A DNA stretch of 64,000 bases. It comes from an uncultured beta proteobacterium. Its GTDB lineage: Bacteria; Pseudomonadota; Gammaproteobacteria; Burkholderiales; Burkholderiaceae_E. Under the pieces are notes generated by a model. It worked only from the letters and a program-made list of their open reading frames with translations. It did not search any database and was not told where the DNA came from. Positions within the stretch are counted from its first letter, which is position 1. Each line of letters opens with the position of its first letter. The translations under genes and the position numbers were made by a program. Location of the stretch: positions 1 to 64,000 of the forward strand of contig CAIZNI010000054.1 of NCBI GenBank assembly GCA_903934295.1, read 5' to 3'. Positions 54,564 through 63,375 of the stretch are shown in pieces.

Positions 54564-55676
54564 ATGGAGGAGATCTGGCGGCTGGCCGATGCGTTCGGTC
54601 CGGCGAAGGTCATTCATGTCCAGGCGCCGGCGCTCGGACTGCGCGCGGTGCTGGTGGTGGACAACGTGGCCTGCGGCCCGGCGATCGGTGGCCTGCGGAT
54701 GGCGCCCGATGTGTCGACCGGCGAATGCCTGCGGCTGGCGCGCGCGATGACGCTCAAGAACGCGGCGGCGGGCCTGCCGCATGGCGGCGCCAAGTCGGTT
54801 TTGGTCGGTGATCCGCGGATGCCGCGTCCGGCCAAGGAGGCGCTGGTGCGCGCGCTCGCGCAGGCCTTGCGCCATGAACACGACTACCTCTTCGGCCCCG
54901 ACATGGGCACCGACGAAACCTGCATGGGCTGGGTGCACGACGAGATCGGCCGCGCGGTCGGCCGGCCGGCGGTGCTCGGTGGCATCCCGCTCGACGAGCT
55001 GGGCGCCACCGGCTGGGGCCTGGCGCAGGCGGCCGAGGTCGCGGCGCCGGCGTGCGGCGTGACGCTCAGCGGCGCGCGGGTTGCGATCCAGGGCTTCGGG
55101 GTGGTCGGCCGGCACGCCGCCCGCTTTCTCGCGCAGCGCGGGGCGGTGCTGGTGGCGGCCTCCGACAGCACCGGCGCGCTGATCGACGCCGGCGGCCTCG
55201 ACGTCGAGGCGCTGATCCGCCTGAAGGAGTCGGGTGCCCCGCTGCACGACCATCCGCAGGGCGAGCGTCTGGACCGCGAGGCGGTGATCGATGCCGCCTG
55301 CGACATCTGGATCCCGGCGGCCCGACCGGATGTGCTGCGCGAGGACAACGCGTCGCGCCTGCGCGCCCGGCTGGTGCTGCAGGGGGCCAACATTCCGTTC
55401 ACCGATCAGGCCGAGCGCGCGCTGGCGGCCCGCGGCGTGCTGGTGATTCCGGACTTCATCGCCAATGCGGGTGGCGTGATCTGCGCGGCGATGGAGCATG
55501 CCGGGGCGAGCCGCAGCGCGGCCTTCGAGACGATCGCCGAGAAGATCCGCGCCAACACCGAGGCGGTGCTGGCGGCGGTGCGCCGCGATGCGAGCCTGCC
55601 GCGCACCGCCGCCCTGGCGATCGCCACCGCCCGCGTGACCGAGGCGATGGGCCATCGCCGCTTCGGCCTCTTCTAG
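54564..55676 (+). CDS. Glu/Leu/Phe/Val dehydrogenase family protein
   Basis: 370 aa from ATG 54564. The N-terminal dimerisation/catalytic domain has GPAIGGLRMAP, MTLKNAAAGLPHGGAKSVL with the substrate Lys, and GPDMGTDETCMGWVHDE with the catalytic Asp. The NAD-binding domain has VAIQGFGVVGRHAARFLAQRG. VIPDFIANAGGVICAAMEH is the family's end motif. Compared with leucine dehydrogenases it fits the short branched-chain/phenylalanine type better than GdhA. It catalyses reversible oxidative deamination; the substrate is unsettled. Confidence 0.88.
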   Translation: MEEIWRLADAFGPAKVIHVQAPALGLRAVLVVDNVACGPAIGGLRMAPDVSTGECLRLARAMTLKNAAAGLPHGGAKSVLVGDPRMPRPAKEALVRALAQALRHEHDYLFGPDMGTDETCMGWVHDEIGRAVGRPAVLGGIPLDELGATGWGLAQAAEVAAPACGVTLSGARVAIQGFGVVGRHAARFLAQRGAVLVAASDSTGALIDAGGLDVEALIRLKESGAPLHDHPQGERLDREAVIDAACDIWIPAARPDVLREDNASRLRARLVLQGANIPFTDQAERALAARGVLVIPDFIANAGGVICAAMEHAGASRSAAFETIAEKIRANTEAVLAAVRRDASLPRTAALAIATARVTEAMGHRRFGLF

Positions 55677-55745
55677 CCGATGGGATCGTGGTGAAAGGCC
55701 CGCCACGCATCGGCATCCTGACCGGCGGCGGCGCGCCGGACCGAT

Positions 55746-57161
55746 TCAACGGTCGGGGTCGCCGTTCTCGCCGTCGAGAAAGCGCGCCTTCACCGAGCGG
55801 CCCTTGAGCTTGCCGGCGTTGAGCGCACGCAGCGCCGGGCGGGCGATCGCACGCTCGACCGCGACGTAGGTCGACATCTCGGTCACCTGGATCTTGCCGA
55901 TCTGCGAGCCCTGGAAACCGGCCTCGCCGGTGAGCGCGCCCAGCACGTCGCCGGGCCGGATCTTTTCCTTGCGACCGCCCAGGATCTGCACGGTCACCAT
56001 CGGCGCCGTCAGGCGCCCGCTGCCGGTGGGCGTGAGCTCGGCCAGCGGATGCCACTGCGCCTCGCTGTCCTGCATCTTCTCGATCGCCTTGATGCGGCCC
56101 ATCTCGTTGCCGCTCACCAGGTTCAGCGCCCAGCCCGCCTCGTCCATCCGGCCGGTGCGCCCGATCCGATGGATGTGGACCTCGGGGTCGGGCGTGACTT
56201 CCACATTGATCACCGCCTCGAGCTGCGCGATGTCGAGTCCGCGGGCGGCGACATCGGTGGCCACCAGCACCGAGCAGCTCCGGTTGGCGAACTGCACCAG
56301 CACCTGGTCGCGGTCGTGCTGCTCGAGATCGCCGTGCAGCTCCAGCGCCTGGAAGCCCTGCTCGCGCAGCGCGTGCGCCAGTTCATGACACTGGTGCTTG
56401 GTGTTGCAGAACGCGATGGTGCTCACCGGGCGGAAATGGTTGAGCAGCCGCGCCACCGCCTCGAGCCGCTCGTCGCGGTCGATTTCATAGAAGCGCTGGC
56501 GGATGCTGCGCGCGGCCCGCTGCTCGGGCAGCTTCACTTCCTGGGGGTTGCGCAGCAGCCGGCGCGCCAGCGTGGCGATGCCCTCGGGAAAGGTCGCCGA
56601 AAAGAGCAGGGTCTGGCGCTCCTTCGGGCAGCGCTTGGCGATCGCGTTGATGTCGTCGATGAAGCCCATGTCGAGCATCCGGTCGGCCTCGTCGAGCACC
56701 AGGGTGTTCAGGTCGCCCAGCGCGAGCGTCTCGCGCTCCAGGTGGTCGATGATCCGTCCGGGGGTGCCCACCACCACATGCGCGCCGTGCGCCAGGCTGG
56801 CGACCTGGCCGCGGATCGGCGTGCCCCCGCACAGCGTCAGCACCTTGATGTTGTCGGCGGCGCGCGCCAGCCGGCGAATCTCGACGGCCACCTGCTCGGC
56901 CAGCTCGCGGGTCGGGCACAGCACCATCGCCTGGGTGTTCCAGCGCCGCGTGTCGAGTCGCGCCAGCAGCGCCAGGCCGAAGGCCGCGGTCTTGCCGCTG
57001 CCGGTCATCGCCTGGGCGATCAGGTCGTGGCCGGCCAGCGCCAGCGGCAGCGCCGCGGCCTGGATCGGCGTCATCGACTGGTAACCGAGCTGCGCCAGGT
57101 TGGTCAGCACCTCGGGGGCGAGCGCCAGGCGCGCGAAGTCCAGATCGGCGGTCTCGCTCAT
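55746..57161 (-). CDS. dbpA: ATP-dependent RNA helicase DbpA
   Basis: 471 aa from ATG 57161. DEAD-box motifs in order: Q motif YQSMTPIQAAALPLAL, I AMTGSGKT, Ia PTRELAEQ, Ib TPGR, II DEAD, III SAT, V VATDVAARGLD and VI HRIGRTGR. The C-terminal DbpA RNA-binding domain (VTVQILGGRKEKIRPGDVLGAL to the end) directs it to hairpin 92 of 23S rRNA during large-subunit assembly. Its ATG overlaps the stop of the upstream Rieske oxygenase as ATGA, an unusual partner for a ribosome-assembly helicase. Confidence 0.95.
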   Translation of the reverse strand: MSETADLDFARLALAPEVLTNLAQLGYQSMTPIQAAALPLALAGHDLIAQAMTGSGKTAAFGLALLARLDTRRWNTQAMVLCPTRELAEQVAVEIRRLARAADNIKVLTLCGGTPIRGQVASLAHGAHVVVGTPGRIIDHLERETLALGDLNTLVLDEADRMLDMGFIDDINAIAKRCPKERQTLLFSATFPEGIATLARRLLRNPQEVKLPEQRAARSIRQRFYEIDRDERLEAVARLLNHFRPVSTIAFCNTKHQCHELAHALREQGFQALELHGDLEQHDRDQVLVQFANRSCSVLVATDVAARGLDIAQLEAVINVEVTPDPEVHIHRIGRTGRMDEAGWALNLVSGNEMGRIKAIEKMQDSEAQWHPLAELTPTGSGRLTAPMVTVQILGGRKEKIRPGDVLGALTGEAGFQGSQIGKIQVTEMSTYVAVERAIARPALRALNAGKLKGRSVKARFLDGENGDPDR

Positions 57162-58186
57162 GCTGCCCGTCCGACGGCTTCGAGGGCGACCATCCGGTCG
57201 AGCAGGCGGCGGTAGCGCACCAGCGCCGAGTCCATCGCCAGCGCCAGCATCGGCGCGTCCGGTTTCATCGCGATGATGCGCGACTGCGCGCGGATCATGT
57301 CGCGGTCCTCGTGGAAGGCGGCGAGCAGGCTGTCGAATATCAGGTCGGTGACCACGGTGTTCTCCTTCACACCGAAGTGCGATTGCTGAAAGAAATAATG
57401 GGTGGTGGTGTCGGTTTCGGGCGTGAGCGTCTGGCAGCTGTGCAACTGGACGGCGTTGCTCAGGTCGTCGGGCGCATCGCTCACCGGCCGTCCGCCCGAG
57501 CTCATCAGCAGCGTCCCCGGCACCAGGAAGTCGTAGACGAACCAGCGGTCGACCAGGGTGTCGAAGGTGCGAAACCGCTGATAGTAGGGCGGGGCCGGCA
57601 CCGCCGGCACGCGGCGCGATACCCGGATGCCGCGCGCCAGTTCCTGAACCTCGGCCACGGCCTGGGCGATCATGGTGCTGCCGCCGAGCGTCTTCTCGTG
57701 CACATAGCTCAGGTGCGAGAAGTCGAGCAGATTGTCGCAGATCAGCAGATGACTGGTGTCGTAGTGCATGTAACCCGGCCGATAGTGCCAGTTCGGGTGG
57801 TCGCAGGAAAAATTGTCGGGCAGCAGCGCCGGATCGGCCGCGGCCTCGTCGCCCATCCAGACAAACAACCATTTGTTTTTCATGACCACCGGATAGCGCC
57901 GCACCCGGGCCCGCTCGGGCACCTGCGCCATGCCGGGGATCTCGACGCAGCGCCCGCTCGCGTCGAACTTCAGCCCGTGATAGCCGCAGCGCACGCAATC
58001 GCCTTCCTTGCGGCCGGCCGACAGCGGCGCCAGGCGATGGCAGCAGCGGTCTTCCAGCGCCGCAAAACCGGCGTCGGCGGTGCGAAACACCACGATCGGT
58101 TCATTGAGGACGGTGCGGCTGAACAGTCCGTCGGCCGGGATCTCGTGATCCCAGGCGATCATGTACCAGCAGTTGCGCACGAACAT
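57158..58186 (-). CDS. Rieske non-heme iron oxygenase, VanA-like
   Basis: 342 aa. N-terminal FVRNCWYMIAWDHEIP is typical of vanillate demethylase/dicamba monooxygenase-type alpha subunits. Rieske cluster ligands: CCHRLAPLS (Cys-x-His) and CGYHGLKF (Cys-x2-His). Mononuclear iron site: DNLLDFSHLSYVH. No reductase (VanB) gene is nearby, so electrons must come from a partner elsewhere. It probably O-demethylates or hydroxylates an aromatic compound. Stop overlaps the dbpA start. Confidence 0.88.
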   Translation of the reverse strand: MFVRNCWYMIAWDHEIPADGLFSRTVLNEPIVVFRTADAGFAALEDRCCHRLAPLSAGRKEGDCVRCGYHGLKFDASGRCVEIPGMAQVPERARVRRYPVVMKNKWLFVWMGDEAAADPALLPDNFSCDHPNWHYRPGYMHYDTSHLLICDNLLDFSHLSYVHEKTLGGSTMIAQAVAEVQELARGIRVSRRVPAVPAPPYYQRFRTFDTLVDRWFVYDFLVPGTLLMSSGGRPVSDAPDDLSNAVQLHSCQTLTPETDTTTHYFFQQSHFGVKENTVVTDLIFDSLLAAFHEDRDMIRAQSRIIAMKPDAPMLALAMDSALVRYRRLLDRMVALEAVGRAA

Positions 58187-58238
58187 GGGCGGGCCTTTCG
58201 GTGGGAGGGCCTGGCCGGTGCGTCAGCCCGGCACGCGG

Positions 58239-58257
58239 TGGCCGGCGACGCCGGCCA
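58239..58257. terminator. Perfect hairpin upstream of the Rieske gene
   Basis: TGGCCGGC (58239-58246), loop GAC, GCCGGCCA (58250-58257). It lies 40 bases after the stop of the acyl-CoA synthetase gene and 53 bases before the Rieske start, both on the minus strand. There is no T-run, so it could be a weak terminator or an operator-like palindrome. Confidence 0.35.
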
Positions 58258-58296
58258 AGTCCGGCACTATAGCCGTGACGCCGCGATTCGCCCGCG

Positions 58297-59961
58297 CTAA
58301 GCCCAGACCACCGGGCCGGGCTGCGCGTACCACCGATCGAGCCCTGAGGCCACCGCCGCCTCGATGCGGGCGCGCTTGACCTTCATGGTCGGCGTCAGCA
58401 GCCCGTTGTCGATCGACCAGGGGTCGCTCACCACCACCAGCATGCGCAGCTGCTGGTAGTCGGGCAGCTGGCGGTTCACGTCGACGAGCACCTGCGCGAG
58501 TTCGGTGTTCACGCGCTCGCGCACCGCCGGGTCACCGACCTGCCCGCGCAGGTCCTCGGCCAGCACGACCATCGCGTAGGCGGCCGGGTAGCCCACGCCC
58601 GAGACCAGCGACATCTCGACGATCGGGTGCTCGTTGATCAGGTTCTCGATCGGCGCCGGTGCCACGTACTTGCCCTTGGCGGTCTTGAAGAGCTCCTTCA
58701 GGCGTCCGGTCAGCTTGAGCATGCCGTCGGCATCGCGCTCGCCCAGGTCGCCGGTGCGAAAGAAGCCGTCGGCGGTGAAGCTTTCGGCATCCAGATCCGG
58801 GCGTTTGTAGTAGCCCACCATCTGGCCCGGCGAGCGGATCAGCACCTCGTGATCGTCGGCGATCCGCACCTCGACGCCGGGAAACGGCACCCCGACATAG
58901 CCGGGCTTGCTGTGCCCGTCGCGCGACATATGCGAATAGGCGAAGTCCTCGGACATCGCGTAGCCCTCGAGCAGGTTCAGCCCGATCCGGTGGTACCAGG
59001 CGATCAGTTCGGGCGGAATCGGCGCCGAACCGCTGCCGGCCATGCGCACATGGTCCAGCCCGAGGCCGCTCAGCACCTTGCGGCGCACCAGCGTGCCCAC
59101 CAGCGGCAGGCGCAGCAGCAGATCGAGCCGGTGTGCCGGCATCTTTGCCAGCACGCCGTGCTGGAACTTCGCCCACAGGCGCGGCACCGAGATGAACAGC
59201 GTGGGCCGTGCGCGCTTCAGATCGGCGACGAAGGTGTCCAGGCTCTCGGCGAAATAGACATGGCCGCCGGCCACGAAGGTCGCGCATTCGATGAAGGCCC
59301 GCTCGAACACATGCGCCAGCGGCAGATACGAGAGGAAGCGGTCGGCGGTGGTGTAGGCCACCGTGCGGACGATGCCCTCGCAGGCCACGCTGATGCGCTC
59401 GAAGCTGTGCATCACGCCCTTGGGCTGGCCGGTCGATCCGGAGGTGTAGATCAGCATCGCGATGTCGTCGGGCGCGCGCGCCGGGCGCCCGGGCAGCGGC
59501 TCGGTGCGCGCGATGATCGTGGTCCAGCTCTCGGCCTCGCCGCGGCCCGCCAGCGGCAGCTCGATGATCGGCAGCCCGGCCGGCACGCCGGGTTTCTGGT
59601 GCGCCCAGGTGTCCAGCTTGCCCACGAACAGCAGCGACGATTCGCTGTGTTCCAGCACGTAGCGCACCGTGTCCGGTCCCTCGGTGGGGAAGATCGCCAC
59701 CGTGGTGCCCCCGGCCATCCAGATCGCCAGTTCGGCGATGAAGAAGTGGGCGCAGTTCTTCGACAGGATCGCGATTCGGGCGCCGGCCGGCAGGCCGCGC
59801 TGCTGCAGGTGGGCCGCCATGCGCCGCGCCTGATCGAGCACATCGCCCCAGGTGTGGTCGATCACCGTGCCGCCGGCCAGCGGCTGGGTCAGGTAGACGG
59901 TGTCGCGCCAGGCGACCTCGTGGTCGTAGACGTGGTCGAGGATCAGCTTGGAGGGGGACAT
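58297..59961 (-). CDS. Long-chain fatty-acid-CoA ligase (AMP-binding)
   Basis: 554 aa. P-loop MLIYTSGSTGQPKGVMHSF (residues ~170-188), YLPLAHVFERAF, LLEGYAMSED as the A5 position, FFRTGDLGERDADGMLKLTGRLKELFKTAKGKYVAP (A7-A8). The LFKTAKGKYVAP segment is diagnostic of long-chain FadD15/ACSL-like enzymes. The C-terminal lid is short. The enzyme activates fatty acids for degradation or lipid synthesis. It stands alone between the Rieske gene and tctA. Confidence 0.9.
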   Translation of the reverse strand: MSPSKLILDHVYDHEVAWRDTVYLTQPLAGGTVIDHTWGDVLDQARRMAAHLQQRGLPAGARIAILSKNCAHFFIAELAIWMAGGTTVAIFPTEGPDTVRYVLEHSESSLLFVGKLDTWAHQKPGVPAGLPIIELPLAGRGEAESWTTIIARTEPLPGRPARAPDDIAMLIYTSGSTGQPKGVMHSFERISVACEGIVRTVAYTTADRFLSYLPLAHVFERAFIECATFVAGGHVYFAESLDTFVADLKRARPTLFISVPRLWAKFQHGVLAKMPAHRLDLLLRLPLVGTLVRRKVLSGLGLDHVRMAGSGSAPIPPELIAWYHRIGLNLLEGYAMSEDFAYSHMSRDGHSKPGYVGVPFPGVEVRIADDHEVLIRSPGQMVGYYKRPDLDAESFTADGFFRTGDLGERDADGMLKLTGRLKELFKTAKGKYVAPAPIENLINEHPIVEMSLVSGVGYPAAYAMVVLAEDLRGQVGDPAVRERVNTELAQVLVDVNRQLPDYQQLRMLVVVSDPWSIDNGLLTPTMKVKRARIEAAVASGLDRWYAQPGPVVWA

Positions 59962-60150
59962 GGCTTTCCTCGCAGTCGAAGACGCTTAACGGGAAGACGT
60001 TTCACGGCAGCCGCCGGCATGGCGTGCCCGAGGGTGCAGTGTGCGCCGCGCCGGCCCGGCGGTGTTGACGATGATCAAGCGGGCAGGCCCGATCCCCGCC
60101 AGATGGCGCCCGTGGCCGCGAATCACCCCGGGCGCAACGGTCCCGGCGGC

Positions 60151-61662
60151 TTACTCGGTGAACACATCCTCGCGCTTCTTGCGGATCGCCGGCAGCAGCA
60201 CCACCGCCAGCAGCAGCGCCGCCACCGCCAGCAGCACAGCGCTGAGCGGGCGTTCCACGAAGACCACCGGATCGCCCTGCGCATAGCGCATCGCGCGGCG
60301 CAGGTTCTCTTCCATCAGCGGGCCCAGCACGAAGCCCAGCAACAGCGGCGTGGGCTCGAAGCCGAACTTCATGAGCCCGTAGCCCATCAGTCCGAAGCCG
60401 GCCGCCATCATCACCTCGAAGGTCGAGTTGTTCAGCGTGTAGACACCGATGCAGCAGAACAGCACGATCGCCGGGAACATCAGCCGGTAGGGCACGCGCA
60501 GCAGCGACACCCACATGCCGATCATCGGCAGGTTGATGATCACCAGCATCAGGTTGCCCACCCACATGCTGGCGACCATCCCCCAGAACAGGTCGGGGCG
60601 CTTGGTCATCACCTCGGGGCCGGGCTCGATGCCCTGGATGATCATCGCGCCCACCATCAGCGCCATCACCGCGTTCGAGGGGATGCCCAGCGTGAGCATC
60701 GGGATGAACGAGGTCTGGGCGGCGGCGTTGTTGGCCGACTCGGGCCCGGCCACGCCTTCGATGGCGCCCTTGCCGAAGCGCGAGGGGTCCTTGGCAATCT
60801 TCTTTTCCAGCGTGTAGGCGGCAAACGACGCCAGCACCGCGCCACCGCCGGGCAGCAGCCCCAGCACCGAGCCCAGGCCGGTGCCGCGCAGCACCGCCGG
60901 CCAGGCCTCGCGCAGCACGCTGGCCTTGGGCCACAGGCCGGTGACCTTGGTGTCGAGCACCGACCGGTCCTTTTCGGCGATGTCGAGGTTGCGCAGGATC
61001 TCGGCAATGCCGAACAGGCCCATCGCCAGCGCCACGAAGCTGATGCCGTCGGAGAGCTCGCCGATGCCGAAGGTGTAGCGCATCGCGCCGGTGTCGACGT
61101 CGGTGCCGATCAGCCCGAGCATCAGGCCGAAGAAGATCATCGCGAAGGATTTCAGCACCGAGCCGTGGGCCATCACCACCGAGGCGACCAGCCCGAGCAC
61201 CATCAGCGAGAAATACTCGGCCGGACCGAACTGCTGTGCCAGCCCCGCCAGCGGCGGTCCGGCTGCCGCGATCAGCAGCGTGCCGAAGCAGCCGGCCACG
61301 AAGGACCCGAGCGCCGCGACCGCCAGCGCGTCGCCCGCGCGGCCCTGGCGCGCCATCTGGTGGCCGTCCAGGGTGGTGACGATCGAGGAGGCTTCACCGG
61401 GCAGGTTGACCAGGATCGCGGTGGTCGATCCGCCGTACTGGCAGCCGTAGTAGATGCCCGCCAGCATGATCAGTGCGCTGGTCGGGGGCAGCTTGAAGGT
61501 GATCGGCAGCAGCATCGCGATGGTGGTGACCGGGCCGATGCCCGGCAGCACCCCGATCAGCGTGCCCAGCAGCGCGCCGATCAGGCAATAGAGCAGGTTC
61601 TGCCACGACAGGGCGACATCGAAGCCCAGCGCCAGGTTGGAGAAGAGATCAATGCTGGTCAT
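60151..61662 (-). CDS. tctA: Tripartite tricarboxylate transporter large permease TctA
   Basis: 503 aa with about twelve helices. Family markers: ALLGTLIGVLPGIGPVTTIAMLLP, AGIYYGCQYGGSTTAILVNLPGEASS, TLDGHQMARQGRAGDAL, GVAGPESANNAAAQTSFIPML and TLGIPSNAVMALMVGAM. All TctA signature segments are intact. The ATG overlaps the tctB stop as ATGA. It imports di- or tricarboxylates with TctB and the TctC-type protein encoded divergently. Confidence 0.95.
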   Translation of the reverse strand: MTSIDLFSNLALGFDVALSWQNLLYCLIGALLGTLIGVLPGIGPVTTIAMLLPITFKLPPTSALIMLAGIYYGCQYGGSTTAILVNLPGEASSIVTTLDGHQMARQGRAGDALAVAALGSFVAGCFGTLLIAAAGPPLAGLAQQFGPAEYFSLMVLGLVASVVMAHGSVLKSFAMIFFGLMLGLIGTDVDTGAMRYTFGIGELSDGISFVALAMGLFGIAEILRNLDIAEKDRSVLDTKVTGLWPKASVLREAWPAVLRGTGLGSVLGLLPGGGAVLASFAAYTLEKKIAKDPSRFGKGAIEGVAGPESANNAAAQTSFIPMLTLGIPSNAVMALMVGAMIIQGIEPGPEVMTKRPDLFWGMVASMWVGNLMLVIINLPMIGMWVSLLRVPYRLMFPAIVLFCCIGVYTLNNSTFEVMMAAGFGLMGYGLMKFGFEPTPLLLGFVLGPLMEENLRRAMRYAQGDPVVFVERPLSAVLLAVAALLLAVVLLPAIRKKREDVFTE

Positions 61663-62153
61663 GGCAGGATTCGCAGGGGCAGTTGCAGGGCGAAGGGGAA
61701 GAGCACGCAGGCAAAGCCGGCCAGGCAGACGGCCAGGAGGATCGTCTGGCGCAGGCGCTGCTGCGGCGCGGCCAGCCCGGCCAGTCCGACCGCCAGCACC
61801 GAGGAGATCAGCAGGCCGGTGCGCTCGATGGTGAGCGCGAAGACGATCAGCGAGCCCAGCACCAGCACGATCGGCTTGGCGCACCAGCGCTCCATCGCCG
61901 GCCCCCGACGCAGCAGCGCCAGCGCGCACAGCGTCACGCCGAAGCCGCCCATCACCCAGGACAGCAGGATCGGCACATAGCCCGGGCCCATCCGGTAGGC
62001 GGTGCCGACCTTCAGCGGTTGGCCGAACCACCAGCTCAGCCCGGCGCAGATCAGCAGGAACAGGCCGGCCGCGAGGTCGGTCTGGCTGCGGATCAGCGAC
62101 GGGGCCGCCGCCGTGCCGGCATCGGGCCGGCTGCTCGTTTCATTCTTGCTCAC
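61659..62153 (-). CDS. tctB: Tripartite tricarboxylate transporter small permease TctB
   Basis: 164 aa from GTG 62153, which follows CCCGGGAGAC at 8 bases. After a Ser/Ala-rich cytoplasmic start there are four helices: DLAAGLFLLICAGLSWWFG, YVPILLSWVMGGFGVTLCAL, two near 95-130 and a last at 140-160. The GTAYRMGPGYVPILLS element is the conserved TctB loop. The preceding open frame to 62822 is antisense to tctC and is not coding. Confidence 0.9.
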   Translation of the reverse strand: MSKNETSSRPDAGTAAAPSLIRSQTDLAAGLFLLICAGLSWWFGQPLKVGTAYRMGPGYVPILLSWVMGGFGVTLCALALLRRGPAMERWCAKPIVLVLGSLIVFALTIERTGLLISSVLAVGLAGLAAPQQRLRQTILLAVCLAGFACVLFPFALQLPLRILP

Positions 62154-62316
62154 GCCACTGTCTCCCGGGGCTCGATGGGTCTCACCGGGCAGCGCCGCGT
62201 GGCGGCATTTCCGGCGAGTTGTCTGTAGCATCTCACGAACCACGACCCGCCACAGGCGGGCCGTGCCAGTGCATCCGCAGGGCATTCCACAAGTGAAATC
62301 ACGGGGAGACCAATCG

Positions 62317-63306
62317 ATGAATAATAATTTCGACAGACGAAAAGCATTGATTCTTGGTGGCAGCGCGCTGGCCGCCGCAGCGGTGTCGGGGCCGAGCCTG
62401 GCGCAGTCGCTGCCCACCGGCACGATCCGCATCCTGGTCGGCTTTCCGGCCGGCGGCGGTTCCGATGTCATGGCGCGCCTGATCGCCGAAAAGCTCAAGG
62501 AGCGCACCGGCGCCAACATCATCATCGACAACCGCCCGGGCAACAGCGGCAATCTCGCCTGCGAGATGCTCAAGAACGCGCCGGCCGACGGCTCGGTGCT
62601 GATGTTCGGCACCAGCGCGACCACGGTGGCCCAGCGGGTCACCCGCAAGCAGCTGCAGTACGACGTCGAAAAGGATCTGGTGGCCATCGCGCTGGCCGGC
62701 ACCGTGTCGGTCGCGTACGTGGTGTCGGCCACGATCGGTGTGCGCACCCTGCCCGAGTACATCGAGTGGCTGAAGAAGAACCCGCGCAAGCAGAACTTCG
62801 GCACCACCGCGATGGGCAGCATGACGCATTTCTTCGGCGTGCTGATGGGCCAGTCGATCGGCGTCCCGCTGGAGCCGGTGGCTTACAAGGGGGCCGCGCC
62901 GCTGATCTCCGACCTGTCGGCCGGACACGCGTCGGCCGGCTGCGGCGGGGTGTCCGACTTCCTCACCCACCACCGCGGCGACAAGATGCGCATCATCGCG
63001 ATCTCGGCGCCCAAGCGGGTCAATGCCGCGCCCGATCTGCCCACCATCGCCGAACTCGGCCACCCCAAGCTCAGCTACGAGGGCTTCTACGGCTTCTACG
63101 GGCCGTCGCGGATGAGCGCCGGCCTGGTCGCGGCCTGGAATAAGGAGCTGCGCACGGTGCTCGATTCGCCGGACATGCGCCAGCGGCTGCTCGGCGTGGG
63201 TCTGGAGGCGGAAAGCTCCACGCCCACCGAGCTGTTCAACCGCCAGTCCAACCTGATCACGTACATGACCGCGATGATGAAGGCGGCCGGCGTCGAACCG
63301 GAATAG
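62317..63306 (+). CDS. tctC: TctC/Bug-family solute-binding protein of the tct locus
   Basis: 329 aa from ATG 62317 after ACGGGGAGAC. The N-terminus is Tat-like (DRRKALILGGSALAAAAVSGPSLAQ), unusual for Bug proteins, which are mostly Sec-exported. Binding-fold markers are IRILVGFPAGGGSDVMARLIAEKL and IDNRPGNSGNLACEMLKNAPADGS. It diverges from tctBA across a 163-base spacer, so this Bug protein very likely serves that permease. The ligand is an unknown carboxylate. Confidence 0.92.
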   Translation: MNNNFDRRKALILGGSALAAAAVSGPSLAQSLPTGTIRILVGFPAGGGSDVMARLIAEKLKERTGANIIIDNRPGNSGNLACEMLKNAPADGSVLMFGTSATTVAQRVTRKQLQYDVEKDLVAIALAGTVSVAYVVSATIGVRTLPEYIEWLKKNPRKQNFGTTAMGSMTHFFGVLMGQSIGVPLEPVAYKGAAPLISDLSAGHASAGCGGVSDFLTHHRGDKMRIIAISAPKRVNAAPDLPTIAELGHPKLSYEGFYGFYGPSRMSAGLVAAWNKELRTVLDSPDMRQRLLGVGLEAESSTPTELFNRQSNLITYMTAMMKAAGVEPE

Positions 63307-63322
63307 GTTGACGCGCCCGGGC

Positions 63323-63371
63323 CCGCGGTTCGCAAAGGACCGCGGTGCTGCGGTCTCGGTGCTGCGGTCTC
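63323..63371. repeat. Hairpin plus 14-bp tandem duplication after tctC
   Basis: CCGCGGT (63323-63329) pairs with ACCGCGG (63339-63345) around a 9-base loop. GGTGCTGCGGTCTC occurs at 63344-63357 and exactly again at 63358-63371. The element fills the space between the convergent tctC and phosphoesterase stops and may act as a weak bidirectional terminator. Confidence 0.6.
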
Positions 63372-63375
63372 GTGC

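Noticed and set aside
58627-61980. 1117-codon open frame on the plus strand
   Set aside because: It crosses antisense to two convincing genes (acyl-CoA ligase and tctA) and has no recognisable domain.
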